Assembly (NCBI GenBank): GCA_938004075.1
Contig: CALKWP010000106.1
Coordinates: forward strand, 1-30,219
Reading direction: 5' to 3'
From: an uncultured Methanomassiliicoccales archaeon
GTDB taxonomy: Archaea; Thermoplasmatota; Thermoplasmata; SG8-5
DNA: 30,219 bases
Shown here: one piece after another, positions 1 to 8,263 of the stretch
Layout of the letters: each line of letters opens with the position of its first letter
Position numbering within the stretch: position 1 is the first letter of the stretch
Notes under the pieces: model-generated
What the model was told of the DNA's origin: nothing
What the model saw: the letters and a program-made list of their open reading frames with translations, nothing else
The model's database searches: none
Made by a program: the position numbers and the translations under genes

Positions 1-43
1 TGGTGATTCGTGACTGGAGTTCAGACGTGTGCTCTTCCGATCT
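1..43. other. Illumina TruSeq adapter plus index (artefact)
   Basis: Bases 10-43 are the reverse complement of the TruSeq read adapter that begins AGATCGGAAGAGC. Bases 2-9 are the reverse complement of an 8-base index read as GAATCACC. The same index appears at the other end. This is not phage sequence, and any start codon here (for example at 29) is false. Confidence 0.98.
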
Positions 44-253
44 GACGGCAAGCCTGTTACTCTTGATGTGTCCGTGAAGGACGCAGTCAAGAGGATGCGC
101 GAAATGGACGAGTATGCTAATCTTTTCATTGGTGATGGTACTGGCGGGACCGGTGGTTCCACAAGGAACAGTAGCGGTGGCAACCTCAATGTTGCCGAAC
201 TCGCTAAGGACCCCGTCAAGTATCGCGAGGCCCGTAAGGCGGGCAAAATCTAG
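44..253 (+). CDS. C-terminal fragment of putative capsid scaffolding protein
   Basis: The reading frame enters directly from the adapter, so the gene is 5'-truncated and only its last 69 residues are present; the in-frame ATG at 29 is adapter sequence. The visible part has a helical charged stretch (KDAVKRMREMDEY), a Gly/Ser/Thr linker (GDGTGGTGG) and a short basic amphipathic tail ending ...DPVKYREARKAGKI. Small head-assembly scaffolds commonly end in a basic coat-binding helix, and the gene lies 9 bp upstream of the coat gene, where scaffold genes usually sit. The scaffold call rests on position and tail character rather than a catalytic motif; another minor head protein is possible. Confidence 0.5.
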   Translation, partial: DGKPVTLDVSVKDAVKRMREMDEYANLFIGDGTGGTGGSTRNSSGGNLNVAELAKDPVKYREARKAGKI

Positions 254-262
254 GAGAAAGCA

Positions 263-1657
263 ATGAAGCGTTGCACGAAGATTTGGTTCTCGGTTTATGC
301 TAACGATAACGACGCGTTCATCCCGGAGATGTGGGCTCAGGAGTCCCTGATGATTCTTGAGGCCAACATGGTGGCGGCTGCTCTCGTCCACCGTGATTTC
401 GAGAACGAGATTGCCAATTTCGGCGATGTCGTCAACACTCGGCGTCCGGCTGCGTTCACTTCGACCCGTAAGGTCGATGGTGACGCTATCGTGAATCAGG
501 ATGCGCAGGCTACCAACGTGCCGGTGAAGCTCGACCAGCACTGGTACACCAGCTTCATGATTTATGACGGTGAGGCCAGCAAGTCCTTCAAGGATCTTGT
601 GGCCACTTATCTGGTTCCTGCCGTGTCGGCTATCGCTCAGGGTATCGACCAGCAGGTCGTGACTCAGTGCTATCGGTTCATTCCGGCTGGCGGCGTGGTT
701 GGTAAGCTCGGAACCGCTATCGGGAAGAGCACGATTATCGACGCTCGTGAGGTCCTGAACACCAATAAGGTTCCACTTGGGGACCGCCGGTTCATCATCG
801 GGTCCAGCATGGAGGGTGACCTCCTGAGCGTCGGCGAGTTCACCAAGGTGAACGAGGCCGGTGACGCTGGCTCCGCGCTGCGTGAGGGCAATATCGGGCG
901 CAAGTTCGGGTTTGATTTCTTCATGGACCAGAATGCCCCGTCCGTGGCGGCCGGTAGCACAACGGTTTCCGGTGCAGTGAATCTGTCCGCTGGCTATGCC
1001 GCTGGTTCGACTGCCATCGCAGTTGACGGACTGAGCGCCGCGATTACCGCTGGTTCGTGGTGCACAATCGCCGGGGATATGACTCCGCAGAAGATCACCG
1101 GTTCGACCGGCGGCGCCACTCCGACCGCTATTGCCATCAGCCCCGGTCTCAAGAGCGCGGTTGCCGATAACGCCGTCGTCACTATCTATACTCCGGGTGC
1201 CGTGAACCTGTCCGCTGGCTACGCTGCTGGTTACAGCAAGCCGCTGACGGTCAACGGGTTCACCGTCGCTCCGAAGAGTGGCCAGCTGGTGAGCATCGCT
1301 GGCGCGGCTGTGGACGCCAACTATATCCACGCGGCGCTGAATACTCCGACCACAACCAGCCTCCTGCTGGATCGGTCGCTGTATGCCACAACCGCTCACA
1401 CGACCGCCCTGGGTCTTGGCCCGGCCGGTGACTACGGCTTCGCGTTCCACAAGAACGCGATTTCGCTGGTCACTCGTCCTCTGGCGGCTCCGGCTCGTGG
1501 GACTGGCGCTATGTCCTACGTGGCCAACTATAACGGTCTGGCTGTTCGCGTGACGATCAGCTACAACTCCACTTATCAGGGTCATCAGGTCACCGTCGAC
1601 ATCCTCGGCGGTATCGCGCTGCTCGATGCCAACATGGGTGTCCTGGTTTGCGGCTAA
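263..1657 (+). CDS. Major capsid (coat) protein, P22-like, with duplicated surface module
   Basis: A 464-aa protein forming the procapsid/capsid shell. The start is set by AGGAGAAAGCA just before the ATG. The N-terminal part resembles P22 gp5-type coat proteins: a conserved NTRRPAAF segment, then a VPVKLDQHWYTSF-like strand and a helix-rich region. From about residue 237 a beta-rich insertion carries two modules, each beginning GAVNLSAGYAAG, at residues 237 and 312, exactly 75 residues (225 bp) apart. They occupy the place where P22-like coats have an accessory I-domain. The C-terminus returns to the shell fold (DYGFAFHKNAISLVTRPL). Codons are strongly biased to G/C endings (lysine nearly always AAG), unlike the tail genes, which fits very high expression. 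A strong hairpin follows the stop. Confidence 0.8.
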   Translation: MKRCTKIWFSVYANDNDAFIPEMWAQESLMILEANMVAAALVHRDFENEIANFGDVVNTRRPAAFTSTRKVDGDAIVNQDAQATNVPVKLDQHWYTSFMIYDGEASKSFKDLVATYLVPAVSAIAQGIDQQVVTQCYRFIPAGGVVGKLGTAIGKSTIIDAREVLNTNKVPLGDRRFIIGSSMEGDLLSVGEFTKVNEAGDAGSALREGNIGRKFGFDFFMDQNAPSVAAGSTTVSGAVNLSAGYAAGSTAIAVDGLSAAITAGSWCTIAGDMTPQKITGSTGGATPTAIAISPGLKSAVADNAVVTIYTPGAVNLSAGYAAGYSKPLTVNGFTVAPKSGQLVSIAGAAVDANYIHAALNTPTTTSLLLDRSLYATTAHTTALGLGPAGDYGFAFHKNAISLVTRPLAAPARGTGAMSYVANYNGLAVRVTISYNSTYQGHQVTVDILGGIALLDANMGVLVCG

Positions 1658-1665
1658 GTTAGGTT

Positions 1666-1699
1666 CTGAATGGGGAGGGCTTCGGCCCTCCCCATTCAG
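1666..1699 (+). terminator. 15-bp perfect hairpin with TTCG loop after the coat gene
   Basis: The arms at 1666-1680 and 1685-1699 pair perfectly around a stable TTCG tetraloop. No T-run follows (the next bases are GGTTAGGAG), so it is a weak intrinsic terminator at best. It may instead partly attenuate downstream expression or protect the 3' end of the coat mRNA. Confidence 0.6.
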
Positions 1700-1714
1700 G
1701 GTTAGGAGCCGCAA

Positions 1715-1969
1715 ATGAGTGAGATAATTGAACTGGTTAAAATTGCTGGCCCATTAGCGGCAATGGTCATATTTTTTGTCTATCGTGATTATATGCGCGA
1801 GAACAGACTCTCGAAGCGGCTCGATGAACTAGAGGAATACATTCGTACACAACTCAAGGATATTGCTGAGAAGAATCAAAAAGTTATTGCTGATAACAGT
1901 CTTTCTAATCGCGAATTACGCAGTGTAATGGATTTGCGCCCCTGCTTACACGGTAAGGTTAAGGTGTAG
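1715..1969 (+). CDS. Small membrane protein with coiled coil, possibly holin-like
   Basis: An 84-aa protein preceded by GTTAGGAGCCGCAA. Residues about 8-24 (VKIAGPLAAMVIFFVY) form one hydrophobic membrane segment. A charged, probably coiled-coil region follows (residues about 28-70), with no further membrane segment. This arrangement of a short N-terminal anchor plus a charged helical tail recalls BhlA/UviB-type holin-like proteins, but no lysin is in the window and the gene sits in the head-neck region. It could equally be a membrane-associated virion or assembly protein. From here the codon usage turns AT-richer than in the coat gene. Confidence 0.55.
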   Translation: MSEIIELVKIAGPLAAMVIFFVYRDYMRENRLSKRLDELEEYIRTQLKDIAEKNQKVIADNSLSNRELRSVMDLRPCLHGKVKV

Positions 1970-1970
1970 A

Positions 1971-2405
1971 ATGGCAAATGTACTGCGTCAGATTCGGAAC
2001 ATTGTCTATCGGCTCAAGCGGCAGTATGGTGTTCCAGCAGTGATCGAATATCGTACTGCGGCTGACGCATATGATTTAGAATTAGGAACGATCACACGAA
2101 CCACTACGAGGATCAATGTTAAGAGAGCTATCCTTCTTCCTCAGACTATTAAAACTGATTTTGTGTACGATCTGTCTTTCATCGCTGCCAATAAGAATTT
2201 TACTTACGGCGGAGAGTTCCAAACTGGCACACGGATATTTATCATTGATGCTAAAGATCTACCGAGTAACTTCGTTATTGATCAAGAAATGCAACTCATA
2301 GTGAGTAGTCGTAAGTTCACAATCAGTGAATCCACGAAGACTGAGGGTGGTTACTCGTGGTTAGTTAAAGCTAAGCAGGTTTTAGGCGGTGATAACGATG
2401 AGTAA
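1971..2405 (+). CDS. Putative head-tail connector (neck) protein
   Basis: A 144-aa protein starting 1 bp after the previous stop and overlapping the next gene by 8 bp, so probably translated with both. It begins with a basic helix (RQIRNIVYRLKRQYG), followed by a beta-rich body ending in a strand pair (YSWLVKAKQVLGG). Size, fold character and position between the coat and the tail-terminator/tail-tube genes match head-closure or head-tail adaptor proteins of siphophages. No catalytic motif is visible, so the role is inferred from order. Confidence 0.55.
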   Translation: MANVLRQIRNIVYRLKRQYGVPAVIEYRTAADAYDLELGTITRTTTRINVKRAILLPQTIKTDFVYDLSFIAANKNFTYGGEFQTGTRIFIIDAKDLPSNFVIDQEMQLIVSSRKFTISESTKTEGGYSWLVKAKQVLGGDNDE

Positions 2406-2871
2406 CGAAAACTGGCCACGATGGATATTTGCATCCGTTTGTAAACACTTTAACACTTTACGCGGTGATTTGCCGCTGTTCATTGAGGGTCAACTTCGGG
2501 AGACCGAAGGTGTAAAAGATTTTATTGAATTGCGGGTCGATGGACCTGACCTTACAGAAGTTAGTAAGGGTTACTGGCGTGCTTACAATGAAATCAATGT
2601 TCTCGTACAGTCCGCCCAGGATGAAAGTGATTTCCATCGTATCCATCGGAATGTTGGATTAGTGGCACAGATGTTCACCAATATCCAAGTATTCCGATAT
2701 GGTAACGGTGTGGATGATACTAGCACCCTGTTGGGTTGTATGAAACTTATCAATGATTTCAAGAGCCATGAGAAGATTCAAATTGCTCACTTTGGCAAAG
2801 TTGATGCAGCGACCCCTTTATTACAGGCAACTGTAGAGGGTCACTACGAAATGTTCATAGAGGAGAGGTAA
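2398..2871 (+). CDS. Putative tail terminator / tail completion protein
   Basis: A 157-aa protein. I chose the ATG at 2398, which overlaps the previous stop and lies close after GGCGGTGATAACG; an earlier in-frame ATG at 2389 would lengthen the overlap. The sequence alternates helix and strand (FIELRVDGPDL, YWRAYNEINVLVQS), as in tail-terminator proteins that cap the tail tube. It lies directly upstream of the tail-tube gene, the usual place for this function. Conservation by eye is low, so the assignment is mainly by synteny. Confidence 0.55.
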   Translation: MSNENWPRWIFASVCKHFNTLRGDLPLFIEGQLRETEGVKDFIELRVDGPDLTEVSKGYWRAYNEINVLVQSAQDESDFHRIHRNVGLVAQMFTNIQVFRYGNGVDDTSTLLGCMKLINDFKSHEKIQIAHFGKVDAATPLLQATVEGHYEMFIEER

Positions 2872-2872
2872 C

Positions 2873-3388
2873 ATGAAGATCTGGCGTAGTGTCTACGCCG
2901 TGATTGACCTCAAGGATGCTGTCATCACGATCCGTGACGGCGGTAGCAATTCCGTTGAGGTCAAGATCGGTGAGGGCAACCTCACGTATTCCGAGAAGCG
3001 GAATATGCAGTATATTCTCGACCGTGGCGCCCTGGATGAGGTCCGCGAGGGTGATGAAGTTCCGGTTGATGTCAATATGAACTTCACCTGGGAGTATCTC
3101 CGTGCTGCGTCTGGCAGCGGTACTCCCACAATTGAAGAGGCTCTCAAGAATATCGGCGAGGCTTCTGATTGGGTATCTTCGGATGCGGATGCTTGCCGTC
3201 CGTATGCTGTTGATATCCAGGTTCTGTATAAGCCGAGTCCGGTTTCCTGCGGCGACCAGGAAACAATCCTGCTCAGTGACTTCCGTTGGGAAGACTTGTC
3301 GCACGACCTGCGTGGCGGCAGCGTTGCCGTCACTGGTAAGTGCAACGTGACACAGGCGACTGTGACGCGTCAGGCCAACAGCACCTAG
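2873..3388 (+). CDS. Major tail tube protein
   Basis: A 171-aa beta-rich protein preceded by a strong GAGGAGAGGTAAC site. The segment KDAVITIRDG ... VEVKIGEGNLTYSEKR followed by an aspartate/glutamate-rich strand (VREGDEVPVDVNMNFTWEYL) is typical of siphovirus tail-tube subunits, which stack as hexamers under the tape measure. It has the G/C-ending, AAG-rich codon bias of the coat gene, as expected for an abundant virion protein. It sits between the tail terminator and the tail chaperones, the conserved order of lambda-like tails. Confidence 0.75.
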   Translation: MKIWRSVYAVIDLKDAVITIRDGGSNSVEVKIGEGNLTYSEKRNMQYILDRGALDEVREGDEVPVDVNMNFTWEYLRAASGSGTPTIEEALKNIGEASDWVSSDADACRPYAVDIQVLYKPSPVSCGDQETILLSDFRWEDLSHDLRGGSVAVTGKCNVTQATVTRQANST

Positions 3389-3401
3389 AAAGTAGGTTGA
3401 T

Positions 3402-3929
3402 ATGCTGCTCGGTGGACAGAAGATTGCAGGACCGCGTATCGAAACTCTGGTTATCCCTGTGGGGAATCGCCGGCTTGTATTCAAAGCCAAGTTGGTCAAG
3501 GACTATGAGGATTTCGATAAGTTGTGTCCTCGTCCACTCCCGGCTACTCTTATGCTGCCGGGTGGTGAGAAGAAGGCTGATATCAAGAATCCTGACTATC
3601 TCGCTAAGCTCAAGGAGTATTCCAATAGACGTACTGACTGGATGATTCTTGAGTCTTTGTCTGCAACTCCTGACCTCAAGTGGGAGACTGTGGAGGCCGC
3701 AAAGCCCGAGACATGGGGGAATTATCACAAGGAGCTTGAAGAGGCCGGACTGTCCGAGTCCGAGCAGGTTCGGATTATCCAACTTGTTCTGGCCGCAAAT
3801 GGTTTGGACCAGGACAAGATTGATTCTGCTACGCACAGTTTTTTAGCGGAGGAGGCGGAGCGAAGCGCACAGTCCTCCCCGACCGGCGCGGGCCCCTCTA
3901 CGCAATCTGGAGAGCCTGTGAACGGATGA
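3402..3929 (+). CDS. Tail assembly chaperone, short (G-like) product
   Basis: A 175-aa protein directly after the tail tube and before the tape measure. It has an N-terminal beta part (PRIETLVIPVGNRRLVFKAK) and a helical part (residues about 65-150), then a Ser/Pro/Gly-rich tail read in the zero frame. In siphophages this position encodes the G protein, which binds the tape measure during tail assembly. The zero-frame tail after about residue 148 looks unstructured, because this stretch also encodes a conserved domain in the -1 frame (see the long product). The G/C-ending codon bias is shared with the tail tube. Confidence 0.75.
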   Translation: MLLGGQKIAGPRIETLVIPVGNRRLVFKAKLVKDYEDFDKLCPRPLPATLMLPGGEKKADIKNPDYLAKLKEYSNRRTDWMILESLSATPDLKWETVEAAKPETWGNYHKELEEAGLSESEQVRIIQLVLAANGLDQDKIDSATHSFLAEEAERSAQSSPTGAGPSTQSGEPVNG

Positions 3930-4030
3930 ATATCGTACCGCCCGATATTCAATCCAGATGGGACGATAACAATGCGTGGCAACAAGCACAGTTGATTGCA
4001 TACAACCAGATACGAGACTATGAATCTTGA
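3402..4030 (+). CDS. Tail assembly chaperone, long (GT-like) frameshift product
   Basis: Ribosomes slipping -1 at 3839-3845 leave the short frame and read 3845-4030 in the -1 frame, giving join(3402..3845,3845..4030), about 209 aa. The -1 frame encodes PLYAIWRACERMNIVPPDI then W..NNAWQQAQLIAYNQIRDYES, a typical T-domain pattern (Trp-rich, ending in an IRDYE-like helix). That domain recruits the tail tube protein in lambda GT. The last 34 codons could also start at an ATG at 3926 that overlaps the TGA of the short frame, but the conserved sequence begins well upstream of that ATG, which favours the frameshift. Confidence 0.72.
3839..3845 (+). promoter_or_regulatory. -1 ribosomal frameshift slippery heptamer
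   Basis: The heptamer T TTT TTA is set in the zero frame exactly as X XXY YYZ (codons TTT TTA). Both tRNAs can re-pair on TTT TTT after a -1 slip. A GC-rich segment downstream can pair GGAGGA (from about 3848) with TCCTCC (about 3873), a possible stimulatory structure. The -1 frame is open from here to 4030. Confidence 0.75.
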
Positions 4031-4037
4031 ACATACA

Positions 4038-4068
4038 GGGAGGGCGGTTGATAGGCAACCGCCCTCCC
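4038..4068 (+). terminator. 13-bp perfect hairpin after the tail chaperone
   Basis: The arms at 4038-4050 and 4056-4068 (GGGAGGGCGGTTG and its complement) enclose the 5-base loop ATAGG. No T-run follows. It shares the GGGAGGG core with the hairpins after the coat gene and after the 212-aa protein gene. It probably works as an attenuator or 3'-end protector separating highly expressed genes from the tape measure. Confidence 0.55.
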
Positions 4069-4085
4069 AACCTTAAAGGTGGAAA

Positions 4086-4631
4086 GTGTTCAAAGCAGTA
4101 ATAATTCGTCAACGCAGTATGAAGCCGAATGTGAAGGCTTATAATAAAGCCATGCACAAAGAACTTGTTTCACTGTGGCGCGGAGCCGCAAAAGCTTTTA
4201 TAGACGCACTTATCCAGCATGGTATCGTAAAGGTTGATACCGGTATGTCGAAAGCCTCAATCATACCTCTTGCTGAGAGGTTAAGACTTGGAAAAATAGT
4301 TCGGGCATCCATCTCTTCGAGACGAGGTCCCCGAGTTGGATATACAGATATTCGAGGAGTCTGGCACCCTCGTGGTGAGAAATCACAGGCAACAGGTGAA
4401 CGACTTGGCGAGAAAGGCTATACGTTTGAAACTGGTTCACCAGATAAGCCAGATTTCCGATTCAGATTCCGTATTGTTGTATACCAGTGGGCTTTCCATG
4501 AGAGTCAATGGGGCGCTCTAGATATTGCTCAAAGAGCCTTTATAGATTATGCGAACCGTAATAAGAATACGGCGCTCCGTAAAGCCCTAAGAAAACTGTT
4601 TAAGCCCACTGAGACGAGGATAAATAAATGA
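4086..4631 (+). CDS. Putative minor virion protein, HK97 gp10-like
   Basis: A 181-aa basic protein. I chose GTG at 4086 because AAAGGTGG lies 3 bases upstream; an internal ATG at 4119 has no comparable site. The pattern KVDTGMSKASIIPLAERL, a basic middle, then a WAFHESQWGALDIAQRAF helix resembles neck/tail-completion proteins of the HK97 gp10 type, in which a 'DTG...S' motif is common. Here it lies between the tail chaperones and the tape measure rather than in the neck block. It overlaps the tape-measure start by 4 bp (ATGA). A virion role is likely; the exact place is not certain. Confidence 0.5.
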   Translation: MFKAVIIRQRSMKPNVKAYNKAMHKELVSLWRGAAKAFIDALIQHGIVKVDTGMSKASIIPLAERLRLGKIVRASISSRRGPRVGYTDIRGVWHPRGEKSQATGERLGEKGYTFETGSPDKPDFRFRFRIVVYQWAFHESQWGALDIAQRAFIDYANRNKNTALRKALRKLFKPTETRINK

Positions 4632-7600
4632 CGGATAATGTTGAAGTTAATCTAACTGGTAATTATGCATCAAAAGCCTTGGAGATGGCCAAGGCAGCTG
4701 TCAAATGGAGTGATACCGAAGATCGGCTTATTAAGGTATTAAAGACCAAGAACGACGTTGGGACAGTAACTGGCGAAAAATTTACTATCCTACGTAATGG
4801 TATCCAGCAACTAACGGTTGCTATGGAACGTAATTTTGCAGCCAATAAAAAGGACGCCAAGCAGTGGGAAATTACAAAGCAGACGGTTACTAATACTGCC
4901 GCCGCTATTGAAAAATTATCTCGGGCACAGATTCAAGCTGAAAGAACAACTAGGCGTTTAGCAGAAGCACAGGCTCGGGCCTTACGTGCTTCTACATTAC
5001 AACAGATGCGCGGGCAGTCAGTTGGTGGTACAGGTATTGATTATGGGCCCCGCCCCTTAACTGGTGCCGCGTACGCATCTGCTTATAAGATGAATGCGGC
5101 CTTCGATGCCGCTCCGGGTAAGGCTATGGATGCCTATTATACGAAACTCGGCGAGCAGTATATGCTCGCCGATAAGCGAGCAGCACAAGCTACTAAGCGT
5201 GTACAGCAGTTTGGTATTACTTGGCAGGGTGTTGTGCGTATGGTCCAGGCGCAGGTTATCTATCGTGCCATGTACGAGATAACTGCACAAATCAGTCAAG
5301 CAGTACAAACTGCCGGTGAACTTGAGCGTAAAATCGGGTTGATACGCACCATATCTCAAGAGGCCCAGCTTACCACAACAGAGTGGGCACAGGGTATCGT
5401 TAAGATATCCAATATGTTTGGTTCGGATGTTTTGGATACTGCTGGTGCCACATATGAAGCAATATCTAACCAGGTCGCCAAAGGTCAGGACGCAATCCGA
5501 TTCATGGAGAGCGTGGGCAAGCTCTCTATGACTACCGGCAGCACGCAGATGGAAGCTATGGAGGCTCTGTCTGGTGTTATTAATGCTTACGGTAAGAATA
5601 TTGCAGATGCAGAAGAGATTTCGGCACAGTTCTTCAAGACAGTTGACCTGGGTCGTGTACAATTAGGACAGATCGCAAATAGTATTGGACAGGTCGTTGG
5701 TCCTGCTAGCTTACTTGGTGTGCGATTCGAAGAAGTTGCTTCGGCTCTGTCGCTACTGACAATTCGCGGTATCTCGCCTTCGATGGCTCTGACACAGTTA
5801 CGTCAGATTATGTTTGCTCTGATCAAACCCTCGAAGGAGATGAAGGAACAGTTACGCGACTTCGGTGTCGAATCCGGGCAAGCTCTCATCCAGACTTATG
5901 GTTTCGCTGAGGCGATGGGTAAATTGGAAGAGGCTGCCAAGGATGACGCCTCGGAACTTGGGCAGTTATTCAAGAACATTCGTGCCTTAGTTCCGTCTCT
6001 TATCTTTGCTGGTAAGGGTATGGACGAGTACCGTAAAATCTTAGATGAAACGAAGAATTCGGCCCAAACCTATAATGATGCTACTGCAATTATGCTCGAC
6101 AATACTGGTACACAGTCTAAGATTGCCACAAATAGATTGAAGAATGCCTTACTTGAAGTTGGGCAGGGTCTGCAAGAGTTCTATGTTATGGTGGCCAAAT
6201 ATTATGGGTTGGTTAACACAAAACATGATGCGTTCTTAGCCGAACACGATGCCATTGTTGCCAATATCAATTCTAATTATAAAAAGATTAGTGACTCACT
6301 ACAAGGATACGTTGATCAGGAATCAAGGTTATACCTGCAAGCTAAATCTGAATTCCTGCGCACTATTAATGAGCAGGTTAAGTCCCATAAAGAAGCTTAT
6401 GAGGAGATGTTTGAAAATTTCAAGAATGTCAATGACAGGACGATGGATGGTCTTAAGGATCAATTGACCGCTTATAGAGCAGTTGAACGTGAGGCAGTTT
6501 CGACTGCTAAGAAAGCTCGGCAGAATATCAAGGATATCTTCCGTGAGAAGGAAAGTCTGTTCTTTGATATGGACTTGGATAATGCGGATATTCCTGGTAA
6601 GGTAAAATTATATAAGCAGCAGATTGCACACCTGTTACAGACAAGTCAGATTGCAACCGACCAAGGTGACTTTGATTCCTTAAAGAGGGACCGTAAGGCT
6701 ATAACGGATATTTATAAGGAATTGTATAAATTACAGAAGGATAATGAGAAAGTTCTTTCTGACTCTAAGCGCAAACAGGCTGAGTTACAGGATGACTATA
6801 ATCATAGGCGCGTGCAGTTGGAGCGTGACTTGTCCCATGCCCAACGTGCAAAGAAACCTGATATTGATCGTATACGTGATCTGCAAGAGAATCTGGCTAA
6901 ATTAGATAAGGAATATGCCGCCTCACTCGCCAAGATAACTACAAGTATTGAGAAGGCATCCACTGATGAACTTCGCCGTTTGAATATTCGTGAGCTAATC
7001 AATAAGTCATATGAAGAGGAAGCAAGACTTAGTGAAGAGTTGGCTAAGAAGCAAGACGAAAAAGCCAAACAGGCACAAAAGGATCAGGTAAGACAATCCG
7101 TACTTATTGATGAGTTCAAGGATTATAAGAAAGAATTTGAAAAGTTCAAGATCGAGAAGGTTGATGAAGCCAAGACCGAAGAAGAGTTAAATAAGTTACT
7201 CAAGAATCGTGAGGACAATTTCCAAAAGATTAAGGCCGTACAGGATAAGCTCGGAATCTCTAATGAGGATATTGCTGTACGCGGACAATTTACAGCCGAA
7301 GAAGCTTTACGTATTAATCAGGCTAAGGAACGCATATCCTTAGAGAGTAGTGAGAAGGCGGCTACTTCGTTAAAGGATTTAGCTGCTGCCGGCATCCAGA
7401 AGTTGACGGACGAATCCAAGAAACGAGTTCTTGCCGAAGAGGAAATACGGGTTAAGTTACAAGAGGCATATGATAATGCCCTGGCTGTCGTGGATAAATT
7501 ATACGGATGGCCGTTCAAGGGTAAGAAGAGAAGCGATATCGAGGCGCAGTATAAGTATCTTGATCAGGCTGTCCAGGGTAATCTTTCTCCTGAAAATATA

Positions 7601-8263
7601 GCGGAGATACGTCGTCAAATCCGTAATATGACTCTGGCACTTACACAGGAAGCGGTTGTTGCTCAGAAGGATACCGTTGATCCTGGTTCTAGTGCTGCTG
7701 TAACATATGCTGAAACGGCCCAAGCTGCATTAGCTCGCGTGAGTGCAATACTCGGTACAATCACAAATGCTCCAACCCAGGTTGAACTTGAAAAATTAAC
7801 TGCGAAATATAAAGAAGAGGTTGCAGCCCGGCACGAATTAGCTAAGACGGAAGCAGAAATCGAACGTGGAAAATTCAACGCTACTGTTAATGCTATCAAG
7901 ACAACTCAAGATTTAACCAACGTTCTCAATAAATTCTCAGAGGCTAACCGTAAAGCTATAAGCGGTATCACAACTCCGGCTAAGGAGCAGTTCGCTACCG
8001 GTGGGCAGGTTGGAACGGATACAGTTCACGCTATGCTAACTCCTGGTGAGTTTGTTATGAATGCCCATGCTTCAAGACGATTCTATACTCAACTTCTGGC
8101 CATGAATAATAATGGCGTTCGACACATGTCGAATGGTGGTCCAGTGACCAATATTGGTGACCTTAACGTCACAGTGCAGTCTAGTGGTAACTCTACGGTG
8201 GATGCGGCAAAGATTGGTAAGGCTCTGCAAAGAGCTATCCGTCAGCGGAGGATTACACTGTGA
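4628..8263 (+). CDS. Tail tape measure protein, TP901 type
   Basis: A 1211-aa protein, by far the longest helical protein here, that sets tail length and is ejected with DNA. Residues about 240-470 hold the TP901 core: repeated short helices with QEAQLTTTEWAQG, ANSIGQVVGPASLLGV and LLTIRGISPSMALTQLRQI. A long region (about 550-1050) is Lys/Glu/Gln-rich with heptad-like spacing and should be coiled coil. The C-terminus has the common tail-tip motif FATGGQVGTDTVHAMLTPGE followed by FVMNAHASRRF. The gene overlaps its neighbours by 4 bp on each side. Codons are AT-richer than in the coat gene. Confidence 0.9.
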   Translation: MTDNVEVNLTGNYASKALEMAKAAVKWSDTEDRLIKVLKTKNDVGTVTGEKFTILRNGIQQLTVAMERNFAANKKDAKQWEITKQTVTNTAAAIEKLSRAQIQAERTTRRLAEAQARALRASTLQQMRGQSVGGTGIDYGPRPLTGAAYASAYKMNAAFDAAPGKAMDAYYTKLGEQYMLADKRAAQATKRVQQFGITWQGVVRMVQAQVIYRAMYEITAQISQAVQTAGELERKIGLIRTISQEAQLTTTEWAQGIVKISNMFGSDVLDTAGATYEAISNQVAKGQDAIRFMESVGKLSMTTGSTQMEAMEALSGVINAYGKNIADAEEISAQFFKTVDLGRVQLGQIANSIGQVVGPASLLGVRFEEVASALSLLTIRGISPSMALTQLRQIMFALIKPSKEMKEQLRDFGVESGQALIQTYGFAEAMGKLEEAAKDDASELGQLFKNIRALVPSLIFAGKGMDEYRKILDETKNSAQTYNDATAIMLDNTGTQSKIATNRLKNALLEVGQGLQEFYVMVAKYYGLVNTKHDAFLAEHDAIVANINSNYKKISDSLQGYVDQESRLYLQAKSEFLRTINEQVKSHKEAYEEMFENFKNVNDRTMDGLKDQLTAYRAVEREAVSTAKKARQNIKDIFREKESLFFDMDLDNADIPGKVKLYKQQIAHLLQTSQIATDQGDFDSLKRDRKAITDIYKELYKLQKDNEKVLSDSKRKQAELQDDYNHRRVQLERDLSHAQRAKKPDIDRIRDLQENLAKLDKEYAASLAKITTSIEKASTDELRRLNIRELINKSYEEEARLSEELAKKQDEKAKQAQKDQVRQSVLIDEFKDYKKEFEKFKIEKVDEAKTEEELNKLLKNREDNFQKIKAVQDKLGISNEDIAVRGQFTAEEALRINQAKERISLESSEKAATSLKDLAAAGIQKLTDESKKRVLAEEEIRVKLQEAYDNALAVVDKLYGWPFKGKKRSDIEAQYKYLDQAVQGNLSPENIAEIRRQIRNMTLALTQEAVVAQKDTVDPGSSAAVTYAETAQAALARVSAILGTITNAPTQVELEKLTAKYKEEVAARHELAKTEAEIERGKFNATVNAIKTTQDLTNVLNKFSEANRKAISGITTPAKEQFATGGQVGTDTVHAMLTPGEFVMNAHASRRFYTQLLAMNNNGVRHMSNGGPVTNIGDLNVTVQSSGNSTVDAAKIGKALQRAIRQRRITL

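Noticed and set aside
29..43. Apparent start codon and first residues of the first ORF
   Set aside because: These bases are adapter; the gene continues upstream of the window.
670..1182. Antisense ORFs within the coat gene
   Set aside because: Shadows of a strongly codon-biased gene; no ribosome sites and no sensible protein character.
3926..4030. Independent 34-aa gene after the tail chaperone
   Set aside because: The conserved domain extends upstream of the ATG in the same frame, so a frameshift product explains it better; independent initiation cannot be fully excluded.
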